NCBI GenBank assembly: GCA_964007475.1
Contig: OZ023274.1
Span: 104,145,372-104,209,371 of the forward strand
Origin: Hybos culiciformis
Taxonomy: Eukaryota; Arthropoda; Insecta; Diptera; Hybotidae
Length of the DNA: 64,000 bases
Direction of reading: 5' to 3'
The number at the start of each line of letters is the position of its first letter. Position 1 is the first letter of the stretch. Below the pieces are notes generated by a model, which saw only the letters and a program-made list of their open reading frames with translations, had not been told where the DNA came from and did not search any database. A program made the translations under genes and the position numbers. This document shows, piece by piece, positions 27,223-41,439 of the stretch.

Positions 27223-28997
27223 CTCTAAGAAATAGTAAAATTGAATGAAATTTTTCTTCTTTCCAATACCTTTCCTTTATCCGAATATAGTTTGAAAACT
27301 TAAAAATTGTATATATAAAAAATATAAAAAAAATTACTCTACGATTCATGGACTGTTGGTTACTAAAATTGCACTGTTAAAAATTTATTTTCTTTGGCTG
27401 TAAATAAACCTATTAAATTAGATGACTAGTAATGGAAATTTTTGTATGGAAAGCTTGATAAAAAATCACTTGATAAAAAATCTCTGTAGTTTTGTACAAT
27501 TATTTAAAATTCATAAAATTTCATAATAATAAATATCATTATTTGCACAAAATTTAGTTATTATTAAATACCCCAAAATTTCTTACGTACTACTAAGCAC
27601 ACAAATATCTCTTGATTTTTTTCTTTTTTCCCAATTTTTAGAGTGAATTTTATATCAGACAAATTAAGCGCACTCTGAATTTAACTTTAGGAACGGAAGA
27701 CTTTTAAGCTGCTTGTACTGAACGGCTCTATTTTATATACATACATATATATTTAGTTTTTCGTAATTCTGCAAGAAAGTTGTAAACATATAGATAAATT
27801 AAAAAAAAAAAAAAAAAAAAAACATATATGTTGTAATATGAATTTTCATTTCTGGTATTTTTATGATTTTTATTCATTTATTTTTCATTTTTTTTCTGAT
27901 TGTACATACTTTTAAATTATATGTTATGTTCCCGATTTTAAAGAATTTTTTTTTTTCTTTCTTTCTTTTCTGTTTTTTCGTTCAGGTTCAATGATGCTAG
28001 CCAAAACGAACCAACTGTTGAATGTAATTATATTTATTTTATATAAATATCTAATTTTATTTTTTTTTTTGAAAAAAAAAAACCATAAAAATTATTCAAG
28101 TTCAATATAAACTATTGTATATTACCACATTTCAGGTAGAAAGAAAATATCTCGAAACCAATAGAAAATTCGTGATTTCATGAACGAAAATAATTATTTA
28201 ATTATAACATCTATTATACTTTACACTTTTGAAGTGTGAAATTTGAACTGAAGCTCTTTTTTTTTTTAAGTTCATCTCTGTAACGTATAAAACATTAATT
28301 AGGTTGCACTTATGGAACAAATAAGTGAACGGTTGGAACCTTTACTAAGTAAAGACGCTCTTTTTGAGCTATTCAAAATAAGATCAATCAAATAATATTT
28401 TTTTCCATAACTTTAAGTCATATTTTTTTTCTGTCCTATTTCAGTTTTCTTAGTTTAGTTCGGTATAGTCGTTATTAAAAATAAACAATAATGCTGGTTT
28501 ACCCAAAGACTTAAAAATATTTTCAGCTATTTTGAATTAAGTTAAAGAAAAAAAAAAAAATTCAATTTCTCGCCAAAAAAAAAATTATTCATAAATTTTT
28601 TAATTTTTCTTTCTTTTTTGTTAATAATATTTTTGAATTATTTATAAGTGCAAAAATATAATGCGCTACTTTAATCCTTTTATTGACTTCTTTTAAACTA
28701 TATAAATTGTGGCATGTTGTTGATTTTTCCTTGAACTATATTTTTTTTTTAGGCAATAAAATATTTTCTTTAAAGAAAATTATATTAATCAATTTTTATT
28801 GCACGTTGGCATAAAATTAATTAACCTTATACTCAGATTTTTATATATTTTATAACAAATAGAACCTAGTTTTTGAGCGCATTATAAATATTTGTATCTG
28901 TTTTGTGCTCACTTATACATTTTATTTGAAACATGATTCTTTTTTTTTTATATACTTAAAAACTGAATCTTACATCTGGACTATGGATAATATATAG

Positions 28998-29393
28998 CAG
29001 CGTTTCTCAACCTTAGGGTCGCGACCCGAATTTGGGTCGCGAAAGATTTTCAATGGGTCGTTTTAATGGAAAAATTCTATTACAAATGCTACATATATTT
29101 TTTCAAAAATAATAAAATATTTTGATTACGTAAGAAGAATTAACCTATGCCTTATTTTTCAAAAGATTGCTGTTTTAACATTGATAATTGAGTAAATCCT
29201 TTGAGCCATACTTAATAAATTATCAAATAATTGTCAACAACAAATAAGCCATTAAAATAAAAATAAATAAAACATTTTAAAGTTGTCTTTCATTTCTTCT
29301 ACTTGTCAATGCATACCATTTTCATATTGAGGGTCGCGTTATTTTGTACTCATATTTTATAGGTCGCTATAGCAAAAAGGTTGAGAAACGCTG
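28998..29393 (+). mobile_element. hAT MITE with CAGCGTTTCTCAACC ends
   Basis: 396-bp element beginning CAGCGTTTCTCAACCTTAGG followed by a GGGTCGCGACCC palindrome and ending GGTTGAGAAACGCTG. Exact 8-bp target duplication ATATATAG (28990-28997, 29394-29401). These ends are a classic hAT terminus. Confidence 0.94.
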
Positions 29394-31139
29394 ATATATA
29401 GTATGTAATATGTATTTAATAATAAAATAAAACACGTAATTTTCATTTTATGTTTTTTTTTTTTTAGATAATTATCATATATAATATCTTTTAAGGAATT
29501 TCAAAACTACTATATTAAAAAAAATATGTTTATTTTTAATTAATAATAAATTTTATTTTTTTTTTTATAAATTAGGATGATAATAAGAAGGCATATAAGT
29601 ATAATATATAAAATTAATTAATTTGAACTTATGACCAGGCATGAATGAAATTGGCACCTTAATGTTAAAAACATAAGTTCTGCTAAGTTGTTCTTTTTTA
29701 TCAATGCACACACAACATTAAATGCAACCTGGATAGTAAAATAATTCATATTTTGTGCTTTGTAATTGTCGTAGATTTACTTTCATTTTAAAAATTCTTA
29801 AAAAATTCAAAAAAAAAAGATAAATTTATTTTAATGGTTAAAAGAAAATGTTAGAAAAATGCAGCCACAACAAAATACACTAGCAAAATTAGAACATTAT
29901 CATTTAATAATAATATTGAAACGGATTCAGATTATGAAGTTAACCAAAATTTTAGTTATATAGTTTTTGAAACCAATCTAGATCATGAAATTTATCTTAA
30001 TTTTTTTTTGCCCCATTAAGCAAAGACTATTTCAAACTGGTTAAAAGACTATGACCTAAATAAATTGATATAGCAGTCAATTATCTTAGAAGAAGTCATA
30101 TTAGCAATATATAAGTTTTATAATTAACATAATAAAATATTTGTCAAAAAAATGTATATTTTGAAAAATTGGAGCTTGCAACAAATACAAAATGATATTT
30201 TAAATAATTTTTGATTTAATTCTTTACTTAAAAATTTCTAGCTGTGAGGTCTCAGATTGATTGCTTTTAATTAATTCAATATAATAATTATAACAAATTA
30301 ACATAAATAAATATAAGTTAAATGTTACATTATGTTTTTTTATTTTTTTTTTTTTGATAATAATTTTTAACCAATTTGTCAAAAAAAAAAAATAAAGATA
30401 TATTATTTTTTGATCCAAATTGGACCTCACCATATGTTTTGGGATGGGTATACCTAATATACCTTTTAATATACCAATCATAAGCGGGATCAAAAAAAAG
30501 ATCAAAAAAGCATAACGCGCGCAAAATAAGGAAGTCTTTTGTTAACAGAAATATTTTAATTTGGAATTATTTTTTATCTTCCTGTTATTAAAACCATTTT
30601 TCAATATTGGTTAGAAAATAAAATTATTATGTTCTTTTTTGTAAATTTTTTTCCCACAATGATAAAAATAATAAAAATAATAATATTAAAGGCAGGGTCA
30701 GGTAGTACCCTGTGGTGCGTATCAAAGAAAAAAAACAAAAAAAAAACTAAAATTATATTTTTGCGGTGGAAAAACCTAAAAATGTTACGAAAAAAAAAAA
30801 GAAGAAAATACCAGAAATTAAAATAATCATACATGTTTTTCGAAAAAAAAAAGAAAAGCAATGCATAAAAATTTGTTTTTTCAATAAATTATAGGGAAGG
30901 TTCTACTATACATATATTTGTATTAACCATAAATTTTAATTTTTTTTTTTTATATAAATAAATACATTCCAATAAAATTTTCTATTAAAAAAAATTTGCA
31001 AATTCTGTAAACTCTGTAATGTCATAATATCTAAATTTTTTGTTAAAATATACTTCAACAAGCCACTGGGCTGAAATGGACCATTAGAAGAAATGCTATT
31101 TACCTCCTTTATAAATGAACTGAGTTTTATAAGTCAAAC

Positions 31140-32182
31140 CATAAAGGAAGTATTAATAGAGAAATTAGTCCCATACAAAAAATGCAAATACAAATAGTGA
31201 AACAAAAAATCCATATCACAACCCCATGAGCTTTTTTTTTGTATTTTTTGAGAATTCCACTCTCACAAAAGCTTTTAAAACTTTCAAAATAACAACAGTT
31301 CTAACGTGCGAGAAGTAAGCAATAAATTCACTTAAATTGCCAGCAATAAATTTGCTTAAATACATCAGCGCCACCATCGCGTAAATTTAGAAATATAATA
31401 GAGGATAAAATCTTAGGAAAAAAATAGTGAACAATTTTAACCAATAACAAAGCAATTTTAATGGGGGATGGAAATAAGGCCGCATGAAATAAGGCCGCGA
31501 GGATTTTTTGTTGCGGTCTTATTTCATTTTGAAAAAAGAAATTAGACCGCAAAAAAAGGCCTCGCGGCCGCGTAATCTTGTGAGGTGAGCACACAGAGCA
31601 GGGGGCAGCAGGGCGGCGGGCGGGCGGTTGGTCAGTGGGATTTGCGGCGCCAGCCGCAAATCCCACTGACCAACCGCCCGCCCGCCGCCCTGCTGCCCCC
31701 TGCTCTGTGTGCTCACCTCACAAGATTACGCGGTCTTATTACATTTATAAAAATGAAATTAGACCTCCGATCATTTTTTTTTGTCGCGGTCTAATTTCAT
31801 TTTTCAAAATGAAAGAAGACCGCAACAAAAATCATCGCGGCTTATTTCACGCGGCCTTATTTCCATCCCCCATTAAAATTTCTTTGTTAGTGGTTAAAAT
31901 TTGTTACCATTTTTTTCCTAACATTTTATCCTCTATTATATTTCTAAATTTAAGCGATGGTGGCGCTGATGTATTTAAGCAAATTTATTGCTGGCAATTT
32001 AAGTGAATTTATTGCTTACTTCTCGCACATACAGTTCTATACAATGTTTAAAGTTTTAAAAGCTTTTGTGAGAGTGGAATTCTCAAAAAATACAAAAAAA
32101 AAAAGCTCATGTGGTTGTGATATTATATTATTTATTGCATTTTTTGTATGGGATTAGTTTCTCTATTTATACTTCCTTTATG
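31140..32182 (+). mobile_element. Snap-back (foldback) element, about 1.04 kb
   Basis: The whole element is a long inverted repeat: outer ends CATAAAGGAAG / CTTCCTTTATG, flanked by an exact 7-bp duplication GTCAAAC (31133-31139, 32183-32189). Outer arms have diverged by small indels. The inner 79-bp arms are identical. Repeated GCGGTCTTATTTCATTTT-type motifs lie between. No transposase frame. The apparent frames inside are palindrome translations. A 7-bp duplication would fit a P-type element or a relative, but I cannot assign the superfamily. Confidence 0.9.
31570..31731. repeat. GC-rich perfect hairpin, 79-bp arms, 4-nt loop
   Basis: Arms 31570-31648 and 31653-31731 are exact reverse complements around a GCCA loop and are very GC-rich (GGGCGGCGGGCGGGCGG), in a region otherwise about four-fifths A/T. 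It forms the core of the snap-back element. Confidence 0.97.
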
Positions 32183-32189
32183 GTCAAAC

Positions 32190-35100
32190 AAATTTTTAAA
32201 GCTAAAGGACGCCCTGAATAATTGAGCTTTGTACTTTTTCCAAATTTGTCCTCTATAAAATGTTATATGTTTCAAGCCATCAGTACTATTGCCCCTACCA
32301 CATAAAAAGATTCTTTAAAAATCAACCAAATTTTTTGTTATGCTCCATGTTCGCATTTATATCTAAAAAAAACAATTTTTTTTTATGTCAAATTAGTCAT
32401 AAATCAGAGAAGGACAGTGATTTTATTTTAGATAAATTAAAATTATTATTAATATTTTTTTTTTATCTCTGATTTTTTAGATTCTGTATTTTATTTTGTA
32501 AAATTTCTTATGGGTCAATTTAACAATTAAATTACTTCCACTGATTTTTTTTAATACTTTGAGGGTATCATAAATCATTTTGGATATTAATAAAAAAAAT
32601 CATTCATTCATAATTACTTACAAGAATTATATGCGTTTCTTATGCTTCAATATCAACGCTTTATAACATTGTAGTCGAAATATTAAGCATAATAATAAAA
32701 TCAAAAGAAATATGTATAGGTGCATAATAGAAAAATTTAATAATCGTCTTTTTCCATGCTTAAAGTCAATGTTTAGGCTACTAAGTATTTTTTATATGCT
32801 GGACATAATTACATTAACGATTACAATTATAAATCATATTTTATTTCCTGTAATTTCATTTGTTTGACAAAATAAAAATTGGAAATTGGCTTTTAAATAA
32901 GTAATACACATTTACATTTCCTAAGGATCTATCGGAATTATATACAGCTTGCATGTGTAGAAATAATTCAATTTTTGGGTGTTCTAGTATTAAAAGTATT
33001 GGGTGTTCTAGTATTATTAGTGATTTCTATTTTCAACTAAATATTTTTCTTACTGTTAAAACTAAAAATATTTAATCGTATATCTTTCTGAAACACTATA
33101 CTAAGTTTCGATTCAAGTTCTAGTTCAAGGAATTAAGTAAATTTGGATTCAAAAATCATTATTGACCCAACCCTGTTATCGAACAATTTCTTATTAAAAA
33201 TTGTCCTCGCAAACTTAAAAAAGGGAACTGATAGAATAATTTTAATTAAATTTTATTTCTTTCCTATATATATACAGATTTCTAAATGAAAATTCCCAAT
33301 GTCAAATTTACTTTTCTTTGTTAAAAATCATTTACATTTTCATTAAAAAACAAACGTGTATATTGAAAAAAAAAAAAAAACATTAAAGCGAAAGTTTTTA
33401 ATTAAAATTCACACCAATTATTCATTTTTTAAAATGAATTTTCCATTTATTAAGAGTAATTTTTGTTTTTAAAAGTTTTTTGTTTTTTTTTTTTTTTTTA
33501 ATAATCCTTAAAGCAGGTCCTCCCTACAAGAGTGTCTTTTTAATTAATTTTTTTCCCCCTCAAAAATAAAATTATACACAGAAATTGTATATTACATAAA
33601 AAAAATATAAATGTAATGTAAATTTTCCAAAGAACATTAAACTTTTTGTCAAAATCAAAATATTTTGTCATATTTTGTGAAAAATACAAAAGAAAAATAC
33701 ATGTTAAATTTTTTTTTTAAAATGAAAAATGAAAATTTTATATTTTTTTTAACATTTATTTTTTTGAAAGGGAAAACGCACTAAATATTTTGACATTTAA
33801 ACATTTTATATATATTTTTTTTTTCAACGAGGGAGAAATATTGTAGAACATAAATTTGAACAATATTACGATCTTGTTACTTGCGAAATGAGTTAAGTTA
33901 AGTTAATGTCCAAAATTATATATATTTCACGGTTTGCGAGTTAAGGATGATCAGTCAGTCAGTCTAGGTATAATAAAACTCATACACCCAAATTAAATAT
34001 TCAAAATTATTTTTTTTATATTTAAATCGCTTAGAAAATAATATTATTACTTCTACAGAAGTGCCTTAGTACGATATTATTTTATTACATATATACATTG
34101 TACATACATTGTTTTAAGAAAAATATTATTCAGCTCTTATATTCATAAATATTTTTATAAAAAATTATTTCTAAAGGACTTTTCATTAATTTTTATGATA
34201 CATCACCCTTAATATTTTTTGTAGCTTTTTTTATATTTTATTTGACTGTTAACAGCAGTCATTCTAATAAAAGAACTCCATAAATAACAATTGTGACATA
34301 TTTTCCATCGTTAAAGGTATTAAATGAATTTAAATCTGTTAAATGGATTCAACTAGTTAAAATAAAACGTATTTAAGATTTCGTTATATAAATATAGTAT
34401 AGATATCGCAAGAAAATGATAGTCTGCACTATCTTTCAAAGAAGAATGCGCAGACTTTGAATTAAGCTGTTAACAAGAGATGCTTTATCGCCTATAAAGA
34501 TATGATAAAAGTCATCATAAACACATAATAAGTTTACAAATAATTCGAAAATTTATCTATTTTCAATCTTAATATTTACACAGTTTTTAGAATAAAATTA
34601 TCCCTCGAATTTTTCAAACTTTCAAACAAAAACTTAGTAATTTCATTTAGCAAAACTCTATAATTATATTCTTCAATTATACTTCATTGAAATAAAGATT
34701 CTTATAAACCTATTTTAAAGAATCAAATAATGAAAATATTATTGTTTTATATTTTTTATATTTTTTTTACATTTTAACTGTCAAAGAAAACTCCCTTTTT
34801 GTTCTTTAGAAGAGACCTATTATTAATATTCTTTTTATTTTAAAATTATCTTATCATTGTAATTTTCAAAAAAAAAAAAAAAAAATGCTGTTTTTCATCT
34901 GCAAACGAAAATTTTCCAAGTTAAAGAAAAATCCAATGAATAATTTTTGATCCTTAAATGTTAAAGACACACACAGAAGAGCAAACAATAAATTAAGGAT
35001 AATAAGAGAAAAGTTTGTTGACGATAATGAGCATGTAAAATATGTTTTGCATAAATGTTGTATGCTGTGTATTTTATGCTAAAAAATATTACGCTAAAAA

Positions 35101-38100
35101 ATTAGAAAAATTGTAGAGTTAAGATACATTGGCTATCATTACATTTTTCTTCCACAGCACTTTCACTAAAGCGCGTTCATTTACAGCCAGAACTATTCAA
35201 AACTCTGTAATTATTAAACCTGGTTGTCATAATGGTTAAAGTTCAAAGCCTGCATGCGGCAAAGTTTAAAATAGTTTTTATAACCGAAGAAAATTTTTGA
35301 ATTTCTAATGTTAACATTTTTCAACTCATAAAAGTAGCATTTTTTATAGTGTGTTATGTGTTTAAACAAAACCATCTCCTTGTATATATTAAACATAAGA
35401 ACGCATAAACTTTTCTTCAAGTCATAAAGTCTCTATAGGAACAAAAAAAAATTTTTTAACTTTTTATACATACAAAGATTTTGAAAATAGACTTTAAAAG
35501 AAACAATTTATTTAAGAAAATAAAAAAAGTTTTAAATCTTTTTAGAATGTGAAAATGGTTTATTTTTATAGCGTCAGCTTGTTAGATACTTATTTTATTT
35601 ATTTTTTTTTTATTTTCTAGAAGGATTCTTCTTTATATTATTTTTTTTTTGTAAGAATTATAAAAAATATTTTCCAGAAAAACATAATCTCAATGTAAAC
35701 TCACATTATTTTTCTTTTTTAAGCCCCCAAAAATATAATAATAATAATAAATTCTTATATTTTATAGGAAAACATATGTCTTAGTGTTATTAATCCTTTT
35801 TATATAAATTAAATTGTTATTAGGTATCTATATATGCGTTTAAAATTTTTGGTATTATATTGAAGTAAATTTTATTTAAAATTAAGCCAGATTTTTTTTT
35901 TAAAGAAATCTTATGCTTTAATACTAATTGTATGTATAACACTAGCCTACACTCATTTTGGTGCCTAAGATTTAAGACCTGATTTTGGGTATATTTTGTG
36001 AGCTGATACAAGGAAACTAGTCACATTTTTCATATCAGCTCTTTATCTTGATTGCCAATTTCAATACCAAAGTATACAGAATACAAGCGAATTACCGTGT
36101 CATTAATCGGTTTCCGTTGATCTTTCATTATATACTCACCGCATATGTAACAAAACATATCAGGATCGTTAATGCAACTTCTTGACTTACTTGCCATCAT
36201 AAATTTATACGATTAATGTCATAAAAGTAGTTATAACATGGACTGATTTTGAATAAAACCGTAAAAAATTTGAAATGAGAATTGTAGGTAAACCAGAGCT
36301 GTCAGCTGACATCTAGTAGCAGCAATGTAGTTCATACTAACTACTTTACCGACTACAGATGCGAACAGAGCTGCACCAATACAAAAAATTTTTTTTGTAG
36401 GCCAGTGTAATGAGAAAACTTCCCTATGTTAGTTAATCTAGCTAACTATAAGATATGAAACTAAAAGAAAACTATGTACTTTGAACATTTTCGTTAAAAA
36501 ATAACGTAGAAAGCAAAACTAAAATTAATATTGAGATTTTCGATCAGTATTCTATAAATCAATCATTTTTGCTGTCGTCCTTTCAATTATCCACTAAATA
36601 TTGGTTTACTGAAACGAATCCTTAATTTTTTCCAATTTTACAAAAAATCTTGTACTGATGACATTTAAATAAACTTTAAAAGTAAACTTAAATTAAAATA
36701 AGAAAATAATTTGATCTTTTTATATAACATTCGTAATGTTTTCGAGCTAAATTAATGAAAGTTTTTATATCTCTATTACCTCTTCTTTTTAAATTGGTAT
36801 TTATTTGAAGAGTATTGTACAATCATCATTAGAGAATTTCGTTTTAAATAATTTAACTTAATATAATTACAAATAGCTATAAAAATTTAATTTTAAACCA
36901 TAAAATTTTATTCATCGCTAATATTTTAGGAAAAAAATTAAAAAAAATCTTCTACCACATAAAAACTATATCTTACGAAACATATAAAGGAGTTATTTAT
37001 TTTATTAAAGATAAATATATACATAATTTCATTAGTACTTACATGATTTATTTGCAATAAAAAAAATCCAATAGGCATTTTCTTAAAAAAAAATTTAAGT
37101 TCACATATATACACAAGTTATTATTATTTTTGATATTGTTGCACTTTTATAAAACTTTTACAAAAATCTTATATTGAAAAATATGTAAGTACATATATAC
37201 GAGTTAAAACAAAAATTATTATTATCACCAAATATTTATCACTGCAAAGTTTATTTTTTTCGTTATTTCTTTATAATAACTATTATATATATATAATTTT
37301 CTATGATGGGCGCGCGGAAATTTTTATTTTCAATATATAAATAATTTGTGCGTGATTTATTTTATTGCGTGAATTATATTTTTTATTATAATCAACATTT
37401 TTTGTAAATGGAAAATTAATTTTTATTTGAAAAATATTCACAATTTTAATTGCCGTAAAAATAGTTTTTATATAAAAAAGTGTAAAAATGGAAACTATAC
37501 ATATTTTAATTTATTAAAATTAAATTTATACTTCACTAGCTGCAATTAAGTACGATGAAAAAATCTTTAAAAACAGAAAATAAAATTATTATATTTATAA
37601 CGTGAAATATTATATATACCTAAATAGTAAATGAAGATAATGAAAATTATATAATAAATTTATTAAAGAAAAGCTTATATTATCAGAACATTATTATAGA
37701 CAGTTTCAATTCTAAAACTTTACTTCTTCAAATATCTGTTTAAAAAGGAGTAATTTTCTTCGATATATCGTTAATTCCACTGCATAAGTGATCTAAGATC
37801 AAAGAACTTCAATAAAGCTACAGAAATTTATTTTTAAAGAAAAGCTCATAAAAAACTAGTAGTAACAAATTGTAACAAAAAAGGGTAATAAAACATAAAT
37901 AGACTATAAACTTCTGTCATTATATAGAGGAGTTCTATTTTAAAATATCTATAATAAAAACTAAATGTACATTTTCCAATTCTATAAAATTTCTTCAAAA
38001 ATATATGTAATTTTCACACGTTTTAGTTCTTCATCGATTCACATCACGAAAAATACATATAAATTAAATTAAACGAATATTTTAAAAAGAAAACGTGTCC

Positions 38101-39470
38101 TTAATTTTTTCCAATATGAAAACTCAATTGAAATTTTTTATATAATAAGTATAGCGAATATATAATTTATGACAATTCTTAAGATTTTCCACAAAGAAAA
38201 ATAGATATATTTATTCTAATTTTATATAATATATAGAAATAAAACACAAATTTTCGAAAATTCTAATAATGAACGAAAAAATTTTGTTTAAAAAAATCAA
38301 AACAAATTTTTAAAGATACAAGAAACTAACAAGAAATTAGAATTTTTATAAATCTAGACTTTATTTGATTGAAGCTAAACCGAAACTGAATAAAAAAAAT
38401 TCTTGTATTCTGGTATTTGTTTAAAAAATATAATTTTTTATTTTTTTGGGGGGAAAGTTTTTCTGAATTAAAAATATTACGATATTCGATTGGAAATTCG
38501 AAGAGCAGGCGCAATAAAAATTTTAACCTCGTGGTTTTAGAAAGTTCTATATAATTATGTTTATGTTATTATGTTTCAAAAAATTCACATCCTATTTTAG
38601 GATTTTATCCTTTTTATATGGAAATTTTTTTATTCCCAAAACTTATGTTTCTATATATTATTGAATGAAATTCAAATATACTATATTGAATTTCGATTAT
38701 TGAATGGACATACAATTATTATATAAATTTTGACTTAACACATATACTTATGATGAGATTTTTTATGTTATCCATTGGTCATTCATTGATTAGATCCTAC
38801 GGGATTTGATGTTTTTTTTTACTTTAGAATAAATAACATGAATACTAGTATGAAAAACAATGGAATTCAATATACAATTTTTATTTTAAACTAGAGGAAC
38901 CAAGGCATATTAATGGAGCATTGCATTAACTCTCGTTGCTGCTGTATTTTGAAACATTTCATACGAAAATTATCAAATTTACTTTTTGATATTTAAAGTG
39001 CCTAAACCTATTCTTGGATCTGAGGTAAAATCAGCGCTCATGAATGTAACGTATTCATTATGTACTACAACAATGTAAAGAATGTCTGTTAGAGATTGTT
39101 TTGAAAATTTCCTAATGATGAAAATATGGTTGATATTAACAAAATTTCTAAAATTTCAGTAACAATAACTAAATTTCAAAAACGGTTTCTAAGGCCCTCA
39201 GATCTAAATTTCTAGTACTCTATAACCATCTTGGGTTCCTAGACTACTCAATTTCAAAACTCCAACCAAATTGATCCAGGACACAAAAACAGAGAAACAA
39301 AAACAAAAACAGAGAATCTTCATTTATATTTATTAGAATATAAATTTACAATAATAAATTAAAAACAATTATGTATTATTAAAGTTTTTTATTTTTCTTA
39401 ATTTTTTTTGTATTATCGTACGAAACTTCTCTAAATATATATACATGTATATCATATATAATATGTATTT
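32190..39470. other. No gene seen
   Basis: A/T-rich spacer. Open frames are short and unconvincing. Small direct repeats such as TGGGTGTTCTAGTATT twice at 32976-33016. Confidence 0.5.
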
Positions 39471-39481
39471 ATATATATATG

Positions 39482-39518
<37 letters not shown>
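39471..39518. repeat. TA microsatellite
   Basis: A run of TA dinucleotides with a few G and extra T interruptions. Confidence 0.9.
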
Positions 39519-39520
<2 letters not shown>

Positions 39521-39599
39521 GTATATGTACCACGTACCTTATTTTGACATTTATTTTTTGATAAGTACAAGTAGATGATAACAAATGACTTTCAAACTT

Positions 39600-40400
39600 T
39601 TTTTTTTCGATACATTTCATTAGTTGCTGTAGAATTTGTCTCCAGTGATGTAGTAAACACAATTGAGGCAACAGCGACAACGACGGCGACAGTGACTATC
39701 AAAAAGAATAGAAACCACATATTTGTATGAGAATGAACACAATTGAGACGACTGGCGACAAACGACATTGTCGCCTAGCGACAAATAAGAAATGTTTCTA
39801 GTTTGTCGCCGGGCGACAACGACAACCATATATTTTTTTTATTTATATTTCTATTTGCTTATTTTTCCTACTTATTACACTCCAGTGACTCGCTGTCGTT
39901 GTAGTCATCGTTGTCGTCCCAATTGTGTTTATCCCTTGATTCATATCTGAATTTATTTGCTTTAATAATATTACAAGTCATACCGATGTCATGTCTTAAA
40001 TTTGATGGGTTAATCAGTGTTGTCGTTACAACAAATATATCGTTGTTGTACATTTTTTTTTTTTTTTTTCAATATTTCAATTGAACGAAGAAAATAATTA
40101 TTTACATTTTTTTGCGACATTTACAAAAGTTCAACAAAAAAAAAAAAAAACAGAAAAACAAATTACTTAACAATTTTTATTTTATTTAATTAATTATTTC
40201 ATAAAAATTAGAAAAAAAAATTTATTGAAATTTGGTGATAAAAAAAAAATTGTTGATTTTTGAAAATCGATCGAATAAAATTTTAAAAACAAATAGGTAA
40301 AATAAATATAAATAGCAGCAGCAGCAGGTATTCTGTTGAATTTTATTTATTTTAGCTGGAGCTGCATCCATCAACGCCAGCAGCAGCAGCAGCAGCAAAG
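39600..40400. other. GC-richer island with GCGACAA and CAG repeats
   Basis: Contains several GCGACAA/TTGTCGC motifs in both orientations (39665-39830), CGTTGTCGTC-type repeats (39895-39920) and two short CAG runs (40315-40327, 40378-40398). Base composition is well above the surrounding level. Promoter-proximal or 5' UTR sequence of prickle or of the next plus-strand gene is plausible. No start or splice pattern decides it. Confidence 0.4.
39868..40053 (-). CDS. Possible small coding exon of unknown gene
   Basis: A 61-codon open frame starting MYNNDIFVVTTTLINPSNLR, in a patch with more balanced base use than the surrounding A/T. A GTAATA donor-like site lies at its end, but its phase does not fit prickle exon 2 directly. 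It lies about 18 kb upstream of prickle exon 1 on the same strand, so an alternative prickle first exon is conceivable only through another exon. Chance occurrence is quite possible. Confidence 0.15.
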   Translation of the reverse strand: MYNNDIFVVTTTLINPSNLRHDIGMTCNIIKANKFRYESRDKHNWDDNDDYNDSESLECNK

Positions 40401-40818
40401 GTTCTTTCTTTTGTTTTGATAGGTAAAAAAAATAAAATTTTTGTAATAATTTTCGAAAATTTTCTATTTTTAGTAGGCAGTAAAAAATTTAATATAAAGT
40501 GTTAATAATTAATAATCTCACCACAATTTATTTATAACAAAAATTTCGTTTTTTTTTTTTCAACCACAAAATACAAATGCAAAATTTTTAACCTTGAAAA
40601 TATTTAAAAAAAAAAAACCAAAAACAAATAACAATCAGCAGAAATTTAAAAGGAATTTTTTATCAATTGCTGACTGGCTGCTTACTTTGTAGATTCAATT
40701 CGAAAAAACGTAAAGCCAATTCCGAAAGAATTTGTTACACACACATTGTTTTAGATTTAGGTATACCTGCCTATATCTAGCTATATACCTACCTGCCTTG
40801 TTTACCATTTTAAATATT

Positions 40819-41211
40819 TTAATGTAGATGTGATCGGTAAGTTGTATTTACAATCGTAAATTTAGCTCGGTAAATGGTATATTACATGCGTCAATACACA
40901 TGTAATTATTTAATTAAGTAAATTTTATTTACTTACTTCATTTTGAACTTTTGTTTATTTTTTGCATTGCAAATGTATTGATTGCAACTACCTCTCACAT
41001 GCACATTAAAACAGTATACAAAACATGTTAATAAAATTTGTTATTACAACGAGTTGTGTATACATATACACAAAAACACATGGACACTTGTCAATATTAT
41101 ATCACTCGACCTAACGTGATATAAGTATTGACTCGTGTCAATGTGTTTTTGTGTATATACACAACTCGTTGTAATAACAAATTTTCTTAACATGTGTTGT
41201 AATCTACTATT
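40819..41211 (+). repeat. Composite foldback repeat F, copy 1
   Basis: Two joined units. The left unit starts TTAATGTAGATGTGATCGG and ends CTCACATGCACATTAA, an inverted pair. The right unit is a foldback with arms ACATGTTAATAAAATTTG..TTGTGTATA and inverse around 41100. Same composite, same junction, occurs inverted at 56440-56858. Confidence 0.85.
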
Positions 41212-41439
41212 ACAGCGACATCTGATGTGCAACAAGTTACATAACTTGGTTAACAATCGAGGACTGAATTTTTAAGGTTCCTTCAATACAATTAAACCAA
41301 TACCATGTAGTCATAGACCATATATATAACAATTTCCATCCACAATCCAGACCCTAGTACGACTTCTCTAACCATTTGTTTTTAAATTCCTCTTATCATT
41401 TTACATTTAATACAGGTATTTTATATTTTTTAAACATTT

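Larger units (their letters stand above)
21282..31132. other. Upstream region of prickle, no gene seen
   Basis: Very A/T-rich, with long A and T runs (notably 24700-25000 and 25840-26030). Contains two hAT MITEs and a tRNA-like relic. May include untranslated first exons of prickle, which cannot be recognised by eye. Confidence 0.5.

Noticed and set aside
30601..30861. Phe/Lys-rich frames on both strands near 30.7 kb
   Set aside because: Low-complexity A/T runs; no conserved motif.
31328..32006. Overlapping Arg/Pro/Ala-rich frames on both strands (for example MSTQSRGQQGGG)
   Set aside because: They are mirror translations of the perfect GC-rich hairpin of the snap-back element, identical from both strands.
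40315..40398. CAG runs as a coding poly-Gln exon
   Set aside because: No open frame of useful length with start or splice sites around them on either strand.
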